Source: Thalassotalea hakodatensis
GTDB taxonomy: Bacteria > Pseudomonadota > Gammaproteobacteria > Enterobacterales > Alteromonadaceae
Length of the DNA stretch: 64,000 nt
Direction of reading: 5' to 3'
NCBI RefSeq assembly: GCF_030295995.1
Contig: NZ_AP027365.1
Span: 2,388,066-2,452,065, forward strand
Positions 40,324 to 50,280 of the stretch are shown in pieces. The translations under genes and the position numbers were made by a program. How positions within the stretch are numbered: position 1 is the first letter of the stretch; each line of letters begins with the position of its first letter. Under the pieces are notes generated by a model, which saw only the letters and a program-made list of their open reading frames with translations, was not told the DNA's origin and ran no database searches.

Positions 40324-41220
40324 ATGAAAACTCACCCTGCCATTGAATTTATTTTACTCGCTGCTATTTGGGGCGCTTCTTTTTTGTTTATGAAATTAGG
40401 CGTGCCTGAATTTGGCCCTATCACCTTTATGGCAATTCGAACGCTAATAGGTGCGCTTGTGCTGTTGTTGGTGTTAATCATAAAACAACAAACGCGTACT
40501 TTAGTTCATGCCCCGTGGCAGCTTTTTATCGTTGGGCTCTTTAATACGGCTATTCCTTTTGTATTATTTGGCTGGGCGACACTTAGCTTAACTGCAAGTA
40601 ACATTTCAGTGCTAAATGCCACGACTCCGCTATTTGGCGCTTTGGTTGCTTACATATGGTTAAAAAATCGCTTAACAAAATTGCAAGTGTTTGGGTTATT
40701 ACTTGGTTTTGCTGGTGTTTACGTTTTAATGTATCCGCAATTAACAATTGCGCCAGCCGATACCTTATTGCCGACCTTAGCGGTACTATTAGCGGCAGCT
40801 TGTTATGGTATTGGCGCAAGTGTTAGCAAACAATATTTAACAAACGTTAAACCTCTGGCCTCTGCTGCAGGAAGTCAAATAGCAGGTAGTTTAATACTTG
40901 TACCAATTAGCCTATTTTACTTGCCACAAACGATACCAAGTATCACTGCGATTAATGCTGCATTAGCAATCGGCATTTTATGTACAGGCTTTGCGTATAT
41001 CCTTTTGTTCCGCTTAATTAGTGACATTGGACCAACTAATGCTATTTCAGTGACTTATTTAATTCCTGTTTTTGGTATTTTCTGGGGAGTGATGATCCTA
41101 AATGAAACGATTACTGAATTTACCTTTTATGGCAGTGCATTAATCCTAATCGGTGTGGCCTTTTCGACTGGAGCATTTAAATTGAACGCACTGTTTAACA
41201 ATAAAAAAAGAGCACTATAA
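40324..41220 (+). CDS. EamA-family (DMT) transporter
   Basis: This 298-aa inner-membrane protein has ten predicted transmembrane helices in two EamA repeats (AAIWGASFLFMKLGV at the start, SVTYLIPVFGIFWGVMILNE in the second repeat). DMT transporters export amino acids, metabolites or drugs, and the substrate here is unknown. It starts 13 bp after trmO, so may be cotranscribed. A hairpin overlaps its stop codon. Confidence 0.85.
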   Translation: MKTHPAIEFILLAAIWGASFLFMKLGVPEFGPITFMAIRTLIGALVLLLVLIIKQQTRTLVHAPWQLFIVGLFNTAIPFVLFGWATLSLTASNISVLNATTPLFGALVAYIWLKNRLTKLQVFGLLLGFAGVYVLMYPQLTIAPADTLLPTLAVLLAAACYGIGASVSKQYLTNVKPLASAAGSQIAGSLILVPISLFYLPQTIPSITAINAALAIGILCTGFAYILLFRLISDIGPTNAISVTYLIPVFGIFWGVMILNETITEFTFYGSALILIGVAFSTGAFKLNALFNNKKRAL

Positions 41221-41240
41221 TAAAGTGCTCTGTTTCTTGT
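41209..41240 (+). terminator. Intrinsic terminator overlapping the EamA gene stop
   Basis: AGAGCACT (41209-41216) pairs with AGTGCTCT (41224-41231) across a 7-nt loop, followed by GTTTCTTGTTATTTT. The A-run before it gives a symmetrical shape. Confidence 0.7.
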
Positions 41241-41267
41241 TATTTTAACGGAAGTACTAGAGCGTGG

Positions 41268-42557
41268 TTATTTTTGTTTATGAATTACGCCTGATTTCAT
41301 CACAAAATCAACATCCATTAATTCTTTAATATCTTGTAACGGGTTGCCATGAGTCGCGATAATATCGGCATATTTCCCCACTTCAATCGTACCTAGTTGC
41401 TGCGACTTACCAATTAAATCCGCGCTATTAATTGTTGCTGACACAATAATATCTTGAACGTTCATCCCTGTTTCATACATTAATAATGCTTCTTTAGCAT
41501 TATTGCCGTGCGGTGATACGCCGCTATCTGTACCATAGGCAATTTTAACGCCGGCTTTATGTGCACGCGTAAAGTTTTTAGTCATGTCGCCCCCCACGCG
41601 AATAGCTTTAGCGCGGATGGCTTCAGACATAAACGTAGTGTTTTTAGCAAGCTCAACCACCGTATTACCCGCCATTAATGTAGGTACTAGATAAGCGCCC
41701 GATTGTTTGAACAGTTTAATGCTGTCTTGATCTGCATAGCTACCATGTTCAATACTGTCAACACCAGCGCGTAGTGCAGCATTAATACCAGCCGCGGCAT
41801 GTGCATGACTTGCCACTTTTCTTCCTAATGAATGTGCAGTTTCTACCACTTCTTTAAGTTCGTCATCTGCCATTTGCTGTCCAGTACCAGTATTAGTATC
41901 TGATAATACACCGCCTGTAGAGGTAATTTTGATCACATCAGCACCGTATTTAATCGCATGTCGTGTTGCCCTGCGACAATCAGTAGCACCGTCACAAATC
42001 GTTTCAGGTGTGCGCAATTTTAAAATATCAGGATTCATTCCATCAACATCGCCATGGCCACCGGTAACAGCCACACTGCTACCCGCAGCAACAATGCGTG
42101 GCCCTGCAATTAAGCCTTTTGCTATACCATCTCTTAACGCGTAAATTTGTTCAGGCTTACTGCCAAGATCTCGTACTGTCGTAAAGCCAGCTAATAAGGT
42201 TTTTTCAGCGAAATGAATGCTTTTCACTAGATAGTCAGCATCCGACGAACGTAGGCTATCGCTATCATTACGTGGCCCAAGTTCTCCCTGTAAGTGAACA
42301 TGCATATCCATTAATCCGGGTAGTACAAAGCTTTGTCGCAAATCAACCACCTGCGCGTTATCAGGGGTAATAAAACCTTGTTTAACTTCGGAAATTATCC
42401 CATTATCAATAACAACTGAATAATTAGCTAACGGGGCTTTACCAGGCGTAGCTAAGAGCTTACCGGCGTGAATAACGGTAGTTTTAGCAACACTATTACC
42501 AGAAACGATACTACTGGTAACGATAGCTAAACCTATCAATTTGATGGCGGTTTTCAT
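41268..42557 (-). CDS. Exported amidohydrolase (imidazolonepropionase/prolidase-like)
   Basis: This 429-aa metal-dependent hydrolase has a signal peptide (cleavage near 24, VAKT). Metal ligands are visible: HVH in LMDMHVHLQGE, the carboxylated Lys in DVIKITSTGG, His in ASHAHAAA and SIEHGS, and Asp in YGTDSGV. This group includes Xaa-Pro/Xaa-Arg dipeptidases and carboxypeptidases of marine and environmental bacteria, so a periplasmic dipeptidase role is plausible. It is transcribed singly on the minus strand. Confidence 0.85.
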   Translation of the reverse strand: MKTAIKLIGLAIVTSSIVSGNSVAKTTVIHAGKLLATPGKAPLANYSVVIDNGIISEVKQGFITPDNAQVVDLRQSFVLPGLMDMHVHLQGELGPRNDSDSLRSSDADYLVKSIHFAEKTLLAGFTTVRDLGSKPEQIYALRDGIAKGLIAGPRIVAAGSSVAVTGGHGDVDGMNPDILKLRTPETICDGATDCRRATRHAIKYGADVIKITSTGGVLSDTNTGTGQQMADDELKEVVETAHSLGRKVASHAHAAAGINAALRAGVDSIEHGSYADQDSIKLFKQSGAYLVPTLMAGNTVVELAKNTTFMSEAIRAKAIRVGGDMTKNFTRAHKAGVKIAYGTDSGVSPHGNNAKEALLMYETGMNVQDIIVSATINSADLIGKSQQLGTIEVGKYADIIATHGNPLQDIKELMDVDFVMKSGVIHKQK

Positions 42558-42681
42558 CCTATGCTTTCCTATTTTTATTGTTTTACTTTACGGTGGATAA
42601 TGAATATACGACGATTAAAATTCACTGACTACAACCATAGCAAGTTTCACCTATAGTACAAAGCAGTGTTTAAATTCGTGC

Positions 42682-42707
42682 AAAAAAAAGCCAGCTTCCG
42701 CTGGCTT
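42682..42707 (-). terminator. Intrinsic terminator after slyD
   Basis: AAGCCAGC and GCTGGCTT pair across TTCC (42688-42707). On the minus strand a T-run of eight follows, terminating slyD. Confidence 0.85.
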
Positions 42708-42726
42708 GTTCAATTAGTATCAATGA

Positions 42727-43209
42727 TTAATGTTGGTGACCACCAACGCCATGCGCATGACCATGCGATATTTCATCTTCGGTAGCTTCACGCACATCAA
42801 TCACTTCTATATCAAAGGTAATGGTTTTACCCGCTAGTGGGTGGTTTACATCAACATCAACCATAAAACGACCAGCTTTAATTACAGTAACTTGACGTGC
42901 ACCCTGCTCTGTTTCAACAACAGCTTGCATACCTGCACGCCATTTTTTAGCGCCTTGTAAATGTTTTGCCGGTACTCGTTGTACCGCATTTTCATCGCGC
43001 TCTCCGTAACCATCAACTGGCGCAACAGTCACTGAAAACTTATCACCTGCTTGTTTACCGGTTAACGCTTTTTCAACGCCTACGATCATGTTTTTATGAC
43101 CATGAAGATATGCAAGAGGCTCATTACCAATTGAAGATTCAATCTCTTGGCCTTGATCATCTTTTAATGTGTAATGAAACTGTACAACGTTGTTGTCTGA
43201 AATATTCAT
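42727..43209 (-). CDS. slyD: FKBP-type peptidyl-prolyl isomerase SlyD
   Basis: This 160-aa protein has the split FKBP domain with an inserted chaperone flap (about 70-125). Family blocks are VVQFHYTLKDDQGQEIESS, PLAYLHGHKNMIVGVEKAL and HPLAGKTITFDIEV. The short His-rich tail (HGHAHGVGGHQH) fits metal binding. SlyD catalyses prolyl isomerisation and helps nickel delivery in E. coli. The tail is shorter than in enterobacteria. Confidence 0.92.
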   Translation of the reverse strand: MNISDNNVVQFHYTLKDDQGQEIESSIGNEPLAYLHGHKNMIVGVEKALTGKQAGDKFSVTVAPVDGYGERDENAVQRVPAKHLQGAKKWRAGMQAVVETEQGARQVTVIKAGRFMVDVDVNHPLAGKTITFDIEVIDVREATEDEISHGHAHGVGGHQH

Positions 43210-43269
43210 AAATTACCTTACATACGGGATTTTAATGGCGGCGAGTTTATCAGAGTTATAACGCTAACA

Positions 43270-44172
43270 CTACGCCCACAATAAAAGAATCACTACGCTG
43301 AGCATGATCAAAAACATGCCTACATATTCTTTGAGACTGATACGTTCCTTAAAAATGCGATAGGTTAATAGTAAGGTAATGAAAAACTCTATTTGTCCCA
43401 GCGCTTTCACATAAGCAGCGTTTTGAAAACTAGCAGCAGTAAACCAACCAATTGACCCTAAAACACTGGTAATGCCAACAAATAAGCAAAGTCGCCATTG
43501 GCTAAACATCACCAAGATTTGTTGTTTGTTTTGAATAGTGACATACAACAATGAAAGAATGGATTGTACCGTTATCATAAACACTAAGGTCACTGCTGCA
43601 CTGATCATTAGATCACTGTTTAATGCTAAGCTAGATTCTCTAATGAGCAATGTTGTGATCGCCAGCGCTAGACCAGAAGCCAAACCAAAACCAGCCCCTG
43701 GATTTTTAAACACATCATTAAAGGTAAATTGTACTTTTGATACAATCAGCACACCTACTACGCCAATAATTACCGACAACCAACCAAGCACACTTAACGT
43801 TGCAGAAAACAATAATACTCCTAAAATAGCCACCTGAATCGCTTCGGTTTTCGCTAAACTGGTAGCTACAGCAAAATTGCGGTAATTGAATGCAGCAACT
43901 AAGCAGGCTGTACCAATTATTTGCATGACGCTAGCGATAAGCGCATATACAAGGAAAGTATCATTCAAACTTGGGATTGTTTGCTCGCGAATATCAAGAA
44001 GCACAAACAAATAAAGATAAGCAAAAGGCAACGCATACACATACCTTACACTCGTTGTTGCCATAGCATTAAGATGCTGACCAAGTTGCTTTTGCCCAGC
44101 AGTACGCACGGCCTGCATAAAAGCAGCCAGCAAGGTAAAATAAATCCAAATTTCCACAGTGGTTAGTTGCAC
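43270..44172 (-). CDS. DMT-superfamily (EamA) transporter
   Basis: This 300-aa protein has about ten hydrophobic helices and two EamA repeats (FMQAVRTAGQKQLG in the first; KALGQIEFFITLLLTYRIFKE near 255 in the second). It is not closely similar to the other EamA protein in this window. Substrate unknown. It lies between slyD and sbcC on the same strand. Confidence 0.82.
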   Translation of the reverse strand: MQLTTVEIWIYFTLLAAFMQAVRTAGQKQLGQHLNAMATTSVRYVYALPFAYLYLFVLLDIREQTIPSLNDTFLVYALIASVMQIIGTACLVAAFNYRNFAVATSLAKTEAIQVAILGVLLFSATLSVLGWLSVIIGVVGVLIVSKVQFTFNDVFKNPGAGFGLASGLALAITTLLIRESSLALNSDLMISAAVTLVFMITVQSILSLLYVTIQNKQQILVMFSQWRLCLFVGITSVLGSIGWFTAASFQNAAYVKALGQIEFFITLLLTYRIFKERISLKEYVGMFLIMLSVVILLLWA

Positions 44173-44264
44173 ACTTTAATTTACAGTTGTCTTATTTTAC
44201 CACATGTTACTACTGTTATTCAGTGAAATTAACGGTAAATGCGCTTATTAATAAAGACTTATCA

Positions 44265-47200
44265 TCACGGAACAATACGAAAAATAGGCGATAATTCACT
44301 GTAACCTAAGCCTGATTTTTTATGCACTTTAACCTGAACATCAACCCGTTCTTTTAACGCATCAACATGACTAATAATACCAATCATTTTACCGCTTGCA
44401 TTAAGACTATCTAACGCATCTAATGCTATTTCCAGAGTTTCATTATCTAAAGTACCAAAACCTTCATCAAGAAATAGCGAGTCTATTTGTGTTTTAGCAC
44501 TAGCAAGATCAGAAAGTGCTAGCGCCAGTGCTAAACTGACTAAAAATGACTCTCCGCCTGATAACGTTTTGGTATCACGCACAGTATCAGCTTGCCATGT
44601 ATCAACCACGGATAAGGCAAGTTTTTCTTCGTTGTTACATTGTAGTTGATAACGACCGTGCAGCTTTTCTAATCTATGGTTCGCCAAATACACTAAATGG
44701 CTTAGCGTCAAACCTTGAGCAAAACGCCTAAATTTGTCACCATTTGCTGAGCCAATTAAGCCATTTAAATGTGATAAATCATCAAAGTGCTGTTGCAACG
44801 TTTCAATATGCTCAAGTAGGGTTGATTGTTTCTCACGTTGTTTATTATCTTGTAATAGTGTGGCTTGAAGTTGCCCTAAATTAAGTTGCAATTGCTTTAA
44901 TGACAACTCAATTTCAGCCAGCTTTTCTTCGCATTGTGACCTATTTTCTGCAGAAACTTCTTGTTGTCTTAATTGCTCGATCTCTGGTAACAACGTAGCA
45001 TTTCGCTTTTTAACCTCATTTTGCAAATGTTCCGCTTGTTGCTGCTGTTGTTCTATGTTTTTTGCAATAACAGTAATTGCTTTTTTTTGTTCGCTATCCA
45101 TCAACGCTTGTTCAAATGCTTGCTGATCAGAAAATTGACTTTGCGCTAAAGCATGTTGCCAAGCGGCATTAGCTTGTTCTGCTTTTTTACTTTGCTGATG
45201 ATGTTGTTCATTCAAGTTTTCAATGATCGCTTGGGTATTAGTGAACAAAGCTTGTGCGGTGTTTAATTCATCTTGTTTTAATTTCAACGTATTATCAGCA
45301 TCGTTTTTTTGACGGTTCAATTGCGCACGAATTTCTTCAATGGTTTGTTCACCCACTAGTTCAACCCGGTGTTTTTGCAAAGTGGTTACTTCATTAGTCA
45401 CACTATTTAGCTGTTGTTGATGTTTATCATATGCTTGCGAAATTGTGGTGATTTGTTGATTTAACTGTTCTATTTTGTAGTTAAGGTCAAGCAGCGATTT
45501 TTCTAGTGATTCTAATGAACTCTTATCTCGTCGCCAGTTATCCAATAATGCCGATTTTTCAACTAGCCAATGTTTAAATTGCTCAAATAAGACATCATTT
45601 TCATCCTCTGATAAAAAGGGTAATGTTTCATCCCCTGTTAATGTCTTAATTTCTGTAATTAATTGCTGAGCATTTCTGTGCTGTTGCTGTTCAAGATCTT
45701 GTAATTGCTTCGAAAGTTTTTGTAATGATTGTTGTTGGCTTACAAGTTGGTTACTGATTATCGCTTGTTGACTGATTTTTTGATCTAATTGCTTTTGTTC
45801 ATTTTGTGTTACTTGTTGTAACTGTTCTTTTTCTTGGCTAAGTACAGATAACTTATTCAATGCATCCTGCAAGGTATTAATTGAACTATTATTATCGGCA
45901 ATTAATTGATTGAGGTTAGCAATGCGTTGATTATTATTTCCTGATAACATCTGTTCAGATAAACCCTGTGCTTTATCTGATAATTGATTTGAGCTGTTTA
46001 TGAGTTGCTGTTGTAATTGCTGCTGTTGATTATTAAGGGTTTCTATCGCACTTGCCAGACGGTCAAAGTCTGAATTAATGCTTTTTCCTTGCTTTTCAAT
46101 TTGCTGTAGCTCATTCGTCAGCGCAGCTAAGCGTTGTTGATGTTCATCTGGCTGAACATGCTTATACTCGTCAATTAACGGGTGTTCGGTTGCTCCACAT
46201 AACGGGCAAGCTTGATGTGGTGATAAATTTTCTCGATGATGGCTCAACGACATAATTGCCTGTTGTTGGTTTACAATCAGTTCTACGTCTTTTACTTGTT
46301 GTTTGACCTGTTTAAAGCGTGTCCTACATTCTAAAAGTGCCTGTTCCGTCGTTTGACTTTGCGAGGTTTTTTCAGATATTTGCTGATTTATATCACTTAA
46401 TTGTTGTTCAATAGTGGTGATATTTGTCGTGATATTGACACAGTCATTGAGTTGCTGCCCATACTGTTGCTGTGCTGAAAGCTGCTGATGTAATTCACTT
46501 TCCGATTGACATTCAAACGCCGTTAAAAGCTCTTGATGACGCTCTAAAATTTCTTGTAATTGATTTTGCTGCTGCTTAAAAGGTGTTTGCGCAGATTCAA
46601 TATCAGCTAGTAAGGCTTTTTCTTGGCTAATCGTTGATTGATGTTGTTGTTCATCTTGAAGGTACTGTTGTTTCAGTTGTGAATAGTGTTGCACTTGTTG
46701 CGTCAGTGATTGTTCTTGATGATGCCACAGCGGCAATTTATCGCTTAAAGCTTCTGCATAAGTTAGCTTGCGCAAACTTTGTTGAGTATCATTAACCTGA
46801 GTTTGCTGTTGTTGTTGCTGTTGCGTTAACTTTAGCAACTGCTGTTGAGCACTGTCATGCTCTGTTGCGGCTTGCAATACCGTTTGCTCTAGCGTTTTTT
46901 GTTGGTCTGTTAATAAGGCTATTTGGCTATCAAGTGGTATCACCTTAGCGTTTAATAATGTTTCCTTCTCTGTAATGACTTGTAGCTCGGCATCATGCAA
47001 CTTTTTCTGTTTCTCTAATGTTTGTTGATGAGTATTAACAACTTGTCGGGTTTCTAATACGTTTTTGTTTCTTTGCTCAATCGTCTTTGTTAATTCAGTT
47101 ATTTGAGCTTGGTGATGGCTAAATTGCCCAAAAACGGTTCGAAGTTGCTCTGCTGGCTCAGCAAGGGTTAATTGCGTTAATTGCTGTGCATTTTTCTGTG

Positions 47201-48011
47201 CTAATTCAGAGGCAGATTTTTCTAACTCAGCGGCCTTTAGTTCTTGTTGTGCTAACTCATGTTGCTGTCTAAGTTTATCGGCTAATTGCGTCCAACGTTG
47301 TTTTTCAGCAATAAGCGTTTGTTCATCTGTTGCTAGCGTTTTTTTCTCTTGTTCATACGCTTTTTTAGCGTCGTCATCAAGTAACTCTAATTGGTCTAAC
47401 TGGCTTTTCGATAACGTTAACTGTTCTTTCGCATCGCGAAAGTTCTCATAAACCTGTTGAGAAATAACACTATAAATTTCAGTACCTGTAAGTTGTTCTA
47501 ATAACTCAGCGCGGTCTCTGTCACTCGCGTTTAAAAAAGCAGCAAATTGCCCTTGTGATAGCATCATCGATTTTGTAAATCGGGAAAAATTCAACCCAGT
47601 TATCAACTCAACCTGTTGCTTTACTTCAGAAATTTTATTAGCAATGATAGTACCGTCTTGCTGAGCAAGTTCAGTGACCTGTTTTTGTAATTTGCCATCA
47701 AGCTGATTTTTTGCACGTCGTTGACTCCAAAAAGCACGATACCCTTTATTGTTTACCTCAAACTCTACTTCAGCCATACAGTTTGCTGTGTGACGTGTCA
47801 TCAGTTGATTTTGGCTTTCTGAAATCGCGATTCGTGGTGTTTGATGATAAAGCGCTAAACAAATCGCGTCTAATATCGTTGTTTTACCTGCCCCTGTATC
47901 ACCTGTTATCGCAAATAACGCGCTTTCATCAAACGGTGCTTGAGTAAAATCGATAAACCATTGGCCCTTAAGCGAGTTAATATTTTCAAAGCGTAGCGAC
48001 AATATTCTCAT
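44265..48011 (-). CDS. sbcC: Exonuclease subunit SbcC
   Basis: This 1248-aa SMC-like ATPase is the partner of SbcD in a nuclease that cleaves DNA hairpins and processes ends. Walker A is GDTGAGKTT (37-45), the zinc hook CPLC lies near residue 602, and the ABC signature LSGGESFLVSLALALAL is near 1145, followed by Walker B FLDEGFGTLD. It is about 200 residues longer than E. coli SbcC, mostly in the very Gln-rich coiled coils. Its ATG overlaps the sbcD stop by 4 bp. Confidence 0.95.
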   Translation of the reverse strand: MRILSLRFENINSLKGQWFIDFTQAPFDESALFAITGDTGAGKTTILDAICLALYHQTPRIAISESQNQLMTRHTANCMAEVEFEVNNKGYRAFWSQRRAKNQLDGKLQKQVTELAQQDGTIIANKISEVKQQVELITGLNFSRFTKSMMLSQGQFAAFLNASDRDRAELLEQLTGTEIYSVISQQVYENFRDAKEQLTLSKSQLDQLELLDDDAKKAYEQEKKTLATDEQTLIAEKQRWTQLADKLRQQHELAQQELKAAELEKSASELAQKNAQQLTQLTLAEPAEQLRTVFGQFSHHQAQITELTKTIEQRNKNVLETRQVVNTHQQTLEKQKKLHDAELQVITEKETLLNAKVIPLDSQIALLTDQQKTLEQTVLQAATEHDSAQQQLLKLTQQQQQQQTQVNDTQQSLRKLTYAEALSDKLPLWHHQEQSLTQQVQHYSQLKQQYLQDEQQHQSTISQEKALLADIESAQTPFKQQQNQLQEILERHQELLTAFECQSESELHQQLSAQQQYGQQLNDCVNITTNITTIEQQLSDINQQISEKTSQSQTTEQALLECRTRFKQVKQQVKDVELIVNQQQAIMSLSHHRENLSPHQACPLCGATEHPLIDEYKHVQPDEHQQRLAALTNELQQIEKQGKSINSDFDRLASAIETLNNQQQQLQQQLINSSNQLSDKAQGLSEQMLSGNNNQRIANLNQLIADNNSSINTLQDALNKLSVLSQEKEQLQQVTQNEQKQLDQKISQQAIISNQLVSQQQSLQKLSKQLQDLEQQQHRNAQQLITEIKTLTGDETLPFLSEDENDVLFEQFKHWLVEKSALLDNWRRDKSSLESLEKSLLDLNYKIEQLNQQITTISQAYDKHQQQLNSVTNEVTTLQKHRVELVGEQTIEEIRAQLNRQKNDADNTLKLKQDELNTAQALFTNTQAIIENLNEQHHQQSKKAEQANAAWQHALAQSQFSDQQAFEQALMDSEQKKAITVIAKNIEQQQQQAEHLQNEVKKRNATLLPEIEQLRQQEVSAENRSQCEEKLAEIELSLKQLQLNLGQLQATLLQDNKQREKQSTLLEHIETLQQHFDDLSHLNGLIGSANGDKFRRFAQGLTLSHLVYLANHRLEKLHGRYQLQCNNEEKLALSVVDTWQADTVRDTKTLSGGESFLVSLALALALSDLASAKTQIDSLFLDEGFGTLDNETLEIALDALDSLNASGKMIGIISHVDALKERVDVQVKVHKKSGLGYSELSPIFRIVP

Positions 48012-49267
48012 GATGTCACCTCAGATTGTTCACTTTCATCTGTGCTTTGCTGTTCACATTGCTCAACAGCTTGGTTAAATAAAGTGGTTAATCGTTGTTT
48101 TAAATCGTCTTCATTTGACCAATCTTCGAGCGCTAAACGTGCTTGAAACACATCATCAACCTTCAACTCTTCTAGGGTTACGTTGTCTTGTTGTGAAATG
48201 TTGAAGCGGGACTTTTTCGTTTTTCGTACCAGTAATATATCTACAGGGTAATCAGCAAGTAACTCTTGAACTCTAGCGGTTAAATCTAATAAATAATCTC
48301 CTTGGCTAAGCTCTATATCAAGCCAAAGTTTTTCGTCACCTTCTAGTGATAATTGCGCTAATGTATCAGCTACCTTGTTTTCTAATTGCTCTAAAGATGT
48401 TTTTATCGTTGCCATTGCTTGAAAAGTAGGTATTTCAACAGGTTTACATTCAGACATTTTGCCTTGTTCAAAACTAACTACATTGACATTTTTCGGCTGA
48501 GCTGTTTCGTCGAAACTTAAAGGTATCGGTGATCCACAATAGCGAATATGGGGTTGTTTACCGATAATCTGCGGTCGATGTATATGACCAAGCGCTAGAT
48601 AATCTACAGTAGGAAATTCGCTAGCAGGAAAGGCGTCTAATGAACCAATATAAATATCCCGAACTGAGTCACTACAGCTTGCCCCGACAGTGGTTAAATG
48701 GCCTGTAGCAATAACTGCAGTATTTGGTGGTACTGTTGCTCTCGCTTCATTCACTAATTGCTGATAATGCTGAGCAATTGCATATTGCAACTGCTGCTGT
48801 TTTTCTTTGGCCGTTTGGCCTGCTGTACTGGTTAATACATCACGAGGACGAATAAAAGGAACTGCACAAACAACAGCTTGCTCTTGTTGAGCATTTTCTA
48901 AATAAATCAGCTGTTCAGGTGCCTGTGTTATCTCTTGTGCCTTAACCACAACATGGCAATTTAACGTATTCAACAAACTCGATGATTCATTTAGCATCGC
49001 GACTGAATCATGGTTTCCTGCCAAAATGACTGCTGCGCAATTACGTTTATGTAAAGCGACAATAAACTTAAAATATAACTCTCGAGCATAACTTGGCGGC
49101 GTACCCGTATCAAAAATATCGCCCGCAACAATGACTGCATCTATTTGCTCTTTTTCTACTTGAGCTAACAACCAATCAATAAACTGTTGATGTTCCCTAG
49201 CTCTACTTTTTCCGTAAAAATGTTGGCCTAAGTGCCAATCAGAAGTATGTAATATCCGAAATGCCAT
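48008..49267 (-). CDS. sbcD: Exonuclease subunit SbcD
   Basis: This 419-aa Mre11-type phosphoesterase has metal-binding motifs DWHLGQ (about 10), GDIFDTG (about 50), GNHDS (about 86), GHLT and GHIHRPQ. It gives the SbcCD complex its nuclease activity. It is the first gene of the two-gene operon and has an acidic C-terminal tail beyond the usual domain. Translational coupling to sbcC is likely through the ATGA overlap. Confidence 0.95.
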   Translation of the reverse strand: MAFRILHTSDWHLGQHFYGKSRAREHQQFIDWLLAQVEKEQIDAVIVAGDIFDTGTPPSYARELYFKFIVALHKRNCAAVILAGNHDSVAMLNESSSLLNTLNCHVVVKAQEITQAPEQLIYLENAQQEQAVVCAVPFIRPRDVLTSTAGQTAKEKQQQLQYAIAQHYQQLVNEARATVPPNTAVIATGHLTTVGASCSDSVRDIYIGSLDAFPASEFPTVDYLALGHIHRPQIIGKQPHIRYCGSPIPLSFDETAQPKNVNVVSFEQGKMSECKPVEIPTFQAMATIKTSLEQLENKVADTLAQLSLEGDEKLWLDIELSQGDYLLDLTARVQELLADYPVDILLVRKTKKSRFNISQQDNVTLEELKVDDVFQARLALEDWSNEDDLKQRLTTLFNQAVEQCEQQSTDESEQSEVTS

Positions 49268-49426
49268 GTTAGAAAATAAGTGATTATTATAATGCGTAAA
49301 ATTCTATCGTAGATCGCAAGCAATAAGAATCATATTTGCAAAATCTCTTAAAGCTAGCCATATTAACAATGGTTAGATTGTTGTGGTACGAACAACACAA
49401 AACTATCATAAATTTAAGGAAGCATT

Positions 49427-49795
49427 ATGGACAATCAAATTGTATGGGTAGATGTTCCAGTGATCGATCTAGATCGCGCTATTTCATTTTACTCTACCGT
49501 GTTAGCTGCCGAAGTGAAAAAAGAAGTATTTGAAAATTTTCGTTTTGGTTTATTACCTCACAGTCACACCAGTGTTTCTGGGTGCCTGATTGAGTCACCT
49601 GCTGAGCATATAGCCCCTTTTGGACCTTTGCTTTATTTTAATGTTGAAGGCCGATTAGATGATGCAGTTTCACAGGCAAAAACGTTCGATGTTGAAATCA
49701 TTGAAGAAAAATTTCAAATGGGTGAGCATGGTATCAGAGCTGTAATTAGAGATACAGAGGGCAATCGTATTGCTTTACATAGCACCGTTAGTTAA
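49427..49795 (+). CDS. VOC-family (glyoxalase-like) protein
   Basis: The 122-aa protein has the beta-alpha-beta-beta-beta repeats of the vicinal oxygen chelate fold (WVDVPVIDLDRAISFYSTVL at the start, VIRDTEGNRIALHS at the end, with the C-terminal metal-ligand position occupied in the usual motif). Members include glyoxalase I-like lyases, dioxygenases and resistance proteins, so the reaction is unknown. AAGGAAG precedes the ATG. It lies 17 bp before ybaK. Confidence 0.8.
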   Translation: MDNQIVWVDVPVIDLDRAISFYSTVLAAEVKKEVFENFRFGLLPHSHTSVSGCLIESPAEHIAPFGPLLYFNVEGRLDDAVSQAKTFDVEIIEEKFQMGEHGIRAVIRDTEGNRIALHSTVS

Positions 49796-49812
49796 GTATA
49801 TAAGGCGAAACA

Positions 49813-50280
49813 ATGACTCCGGCAGTAAAATTGCTCGATAAAGCAAAAATTAACTACCAATTACACAATTATGAGCACGACGCTTCAGCACAAAATTACG
49901 GACTTGAAGCATCAGAAAAGCTCGGTATAGACAGCAACAAAGTGTTTAAAACCTTAGTGACTGAAATAGATAATACTCAACTTGTGGTAGCAATTATACC
50001 TGTATCAAAAAAACTGAGTTTAAAAGCCATAGCAAAAGCCATCGGCGGTAAAAAAGCGATAATGGCAGATCCTGCCAAAGTACAAGCATCAACAGGCTAC
50101 ATACTCGGTGGTGTCAGCCCTTTCGGCCAAAAAAAACGATTAAAAACAGTCATTGATAACAGCGCAAAGAGATTTGATACGATATATGTCAGTGGTGGGA
50201 AACGCGGGCTAGAAATTGAAACGTGTACAGCAACGTTTGAACAAATACTCGCCGCTAAATTTGATGATATAGCGGCGTAG
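49813..50280 (+). CDS. ybaK: Cys-tRNA(Pro) deacylase YbaK
   Basis: This 155-aa trans-editing protein hydrolyses Cys-tRNA(Pro) misacylated by prolyl-tRNA synthetase. Family features are EHDASAQNYGLEASEKLG (about 21-38), VFKTLV with the key Lys near 47, KKLSLKAIAKAIGGKKA, GYILGGVSPFGQKK (about 98) and GLEIE. The length is normal. It is probably cotranscribed with the VOC gene. Confidence 0.93.
   Translation: MTPAVKLLDKAKINYQLHNYEHDASAQNYGLEASEKLGIDSNKVFKTLVTEIDNTQLVVAIIPVSKKLSLKAIAKAIGGKKAIMADPAKVQASTGYILGGVSPFGQKKRLKTVIDNSAKRFDTIYVSGGKRGLEIETCTATFEQILAAKFDDIAA

Noticed and set aside
41257-41270. CTAGAGCGTG next to the amidohydrolase stop, resembling the end of the 50367 element
   Set aside because: Only about 10 bases match and no second inverted end was found nearby.
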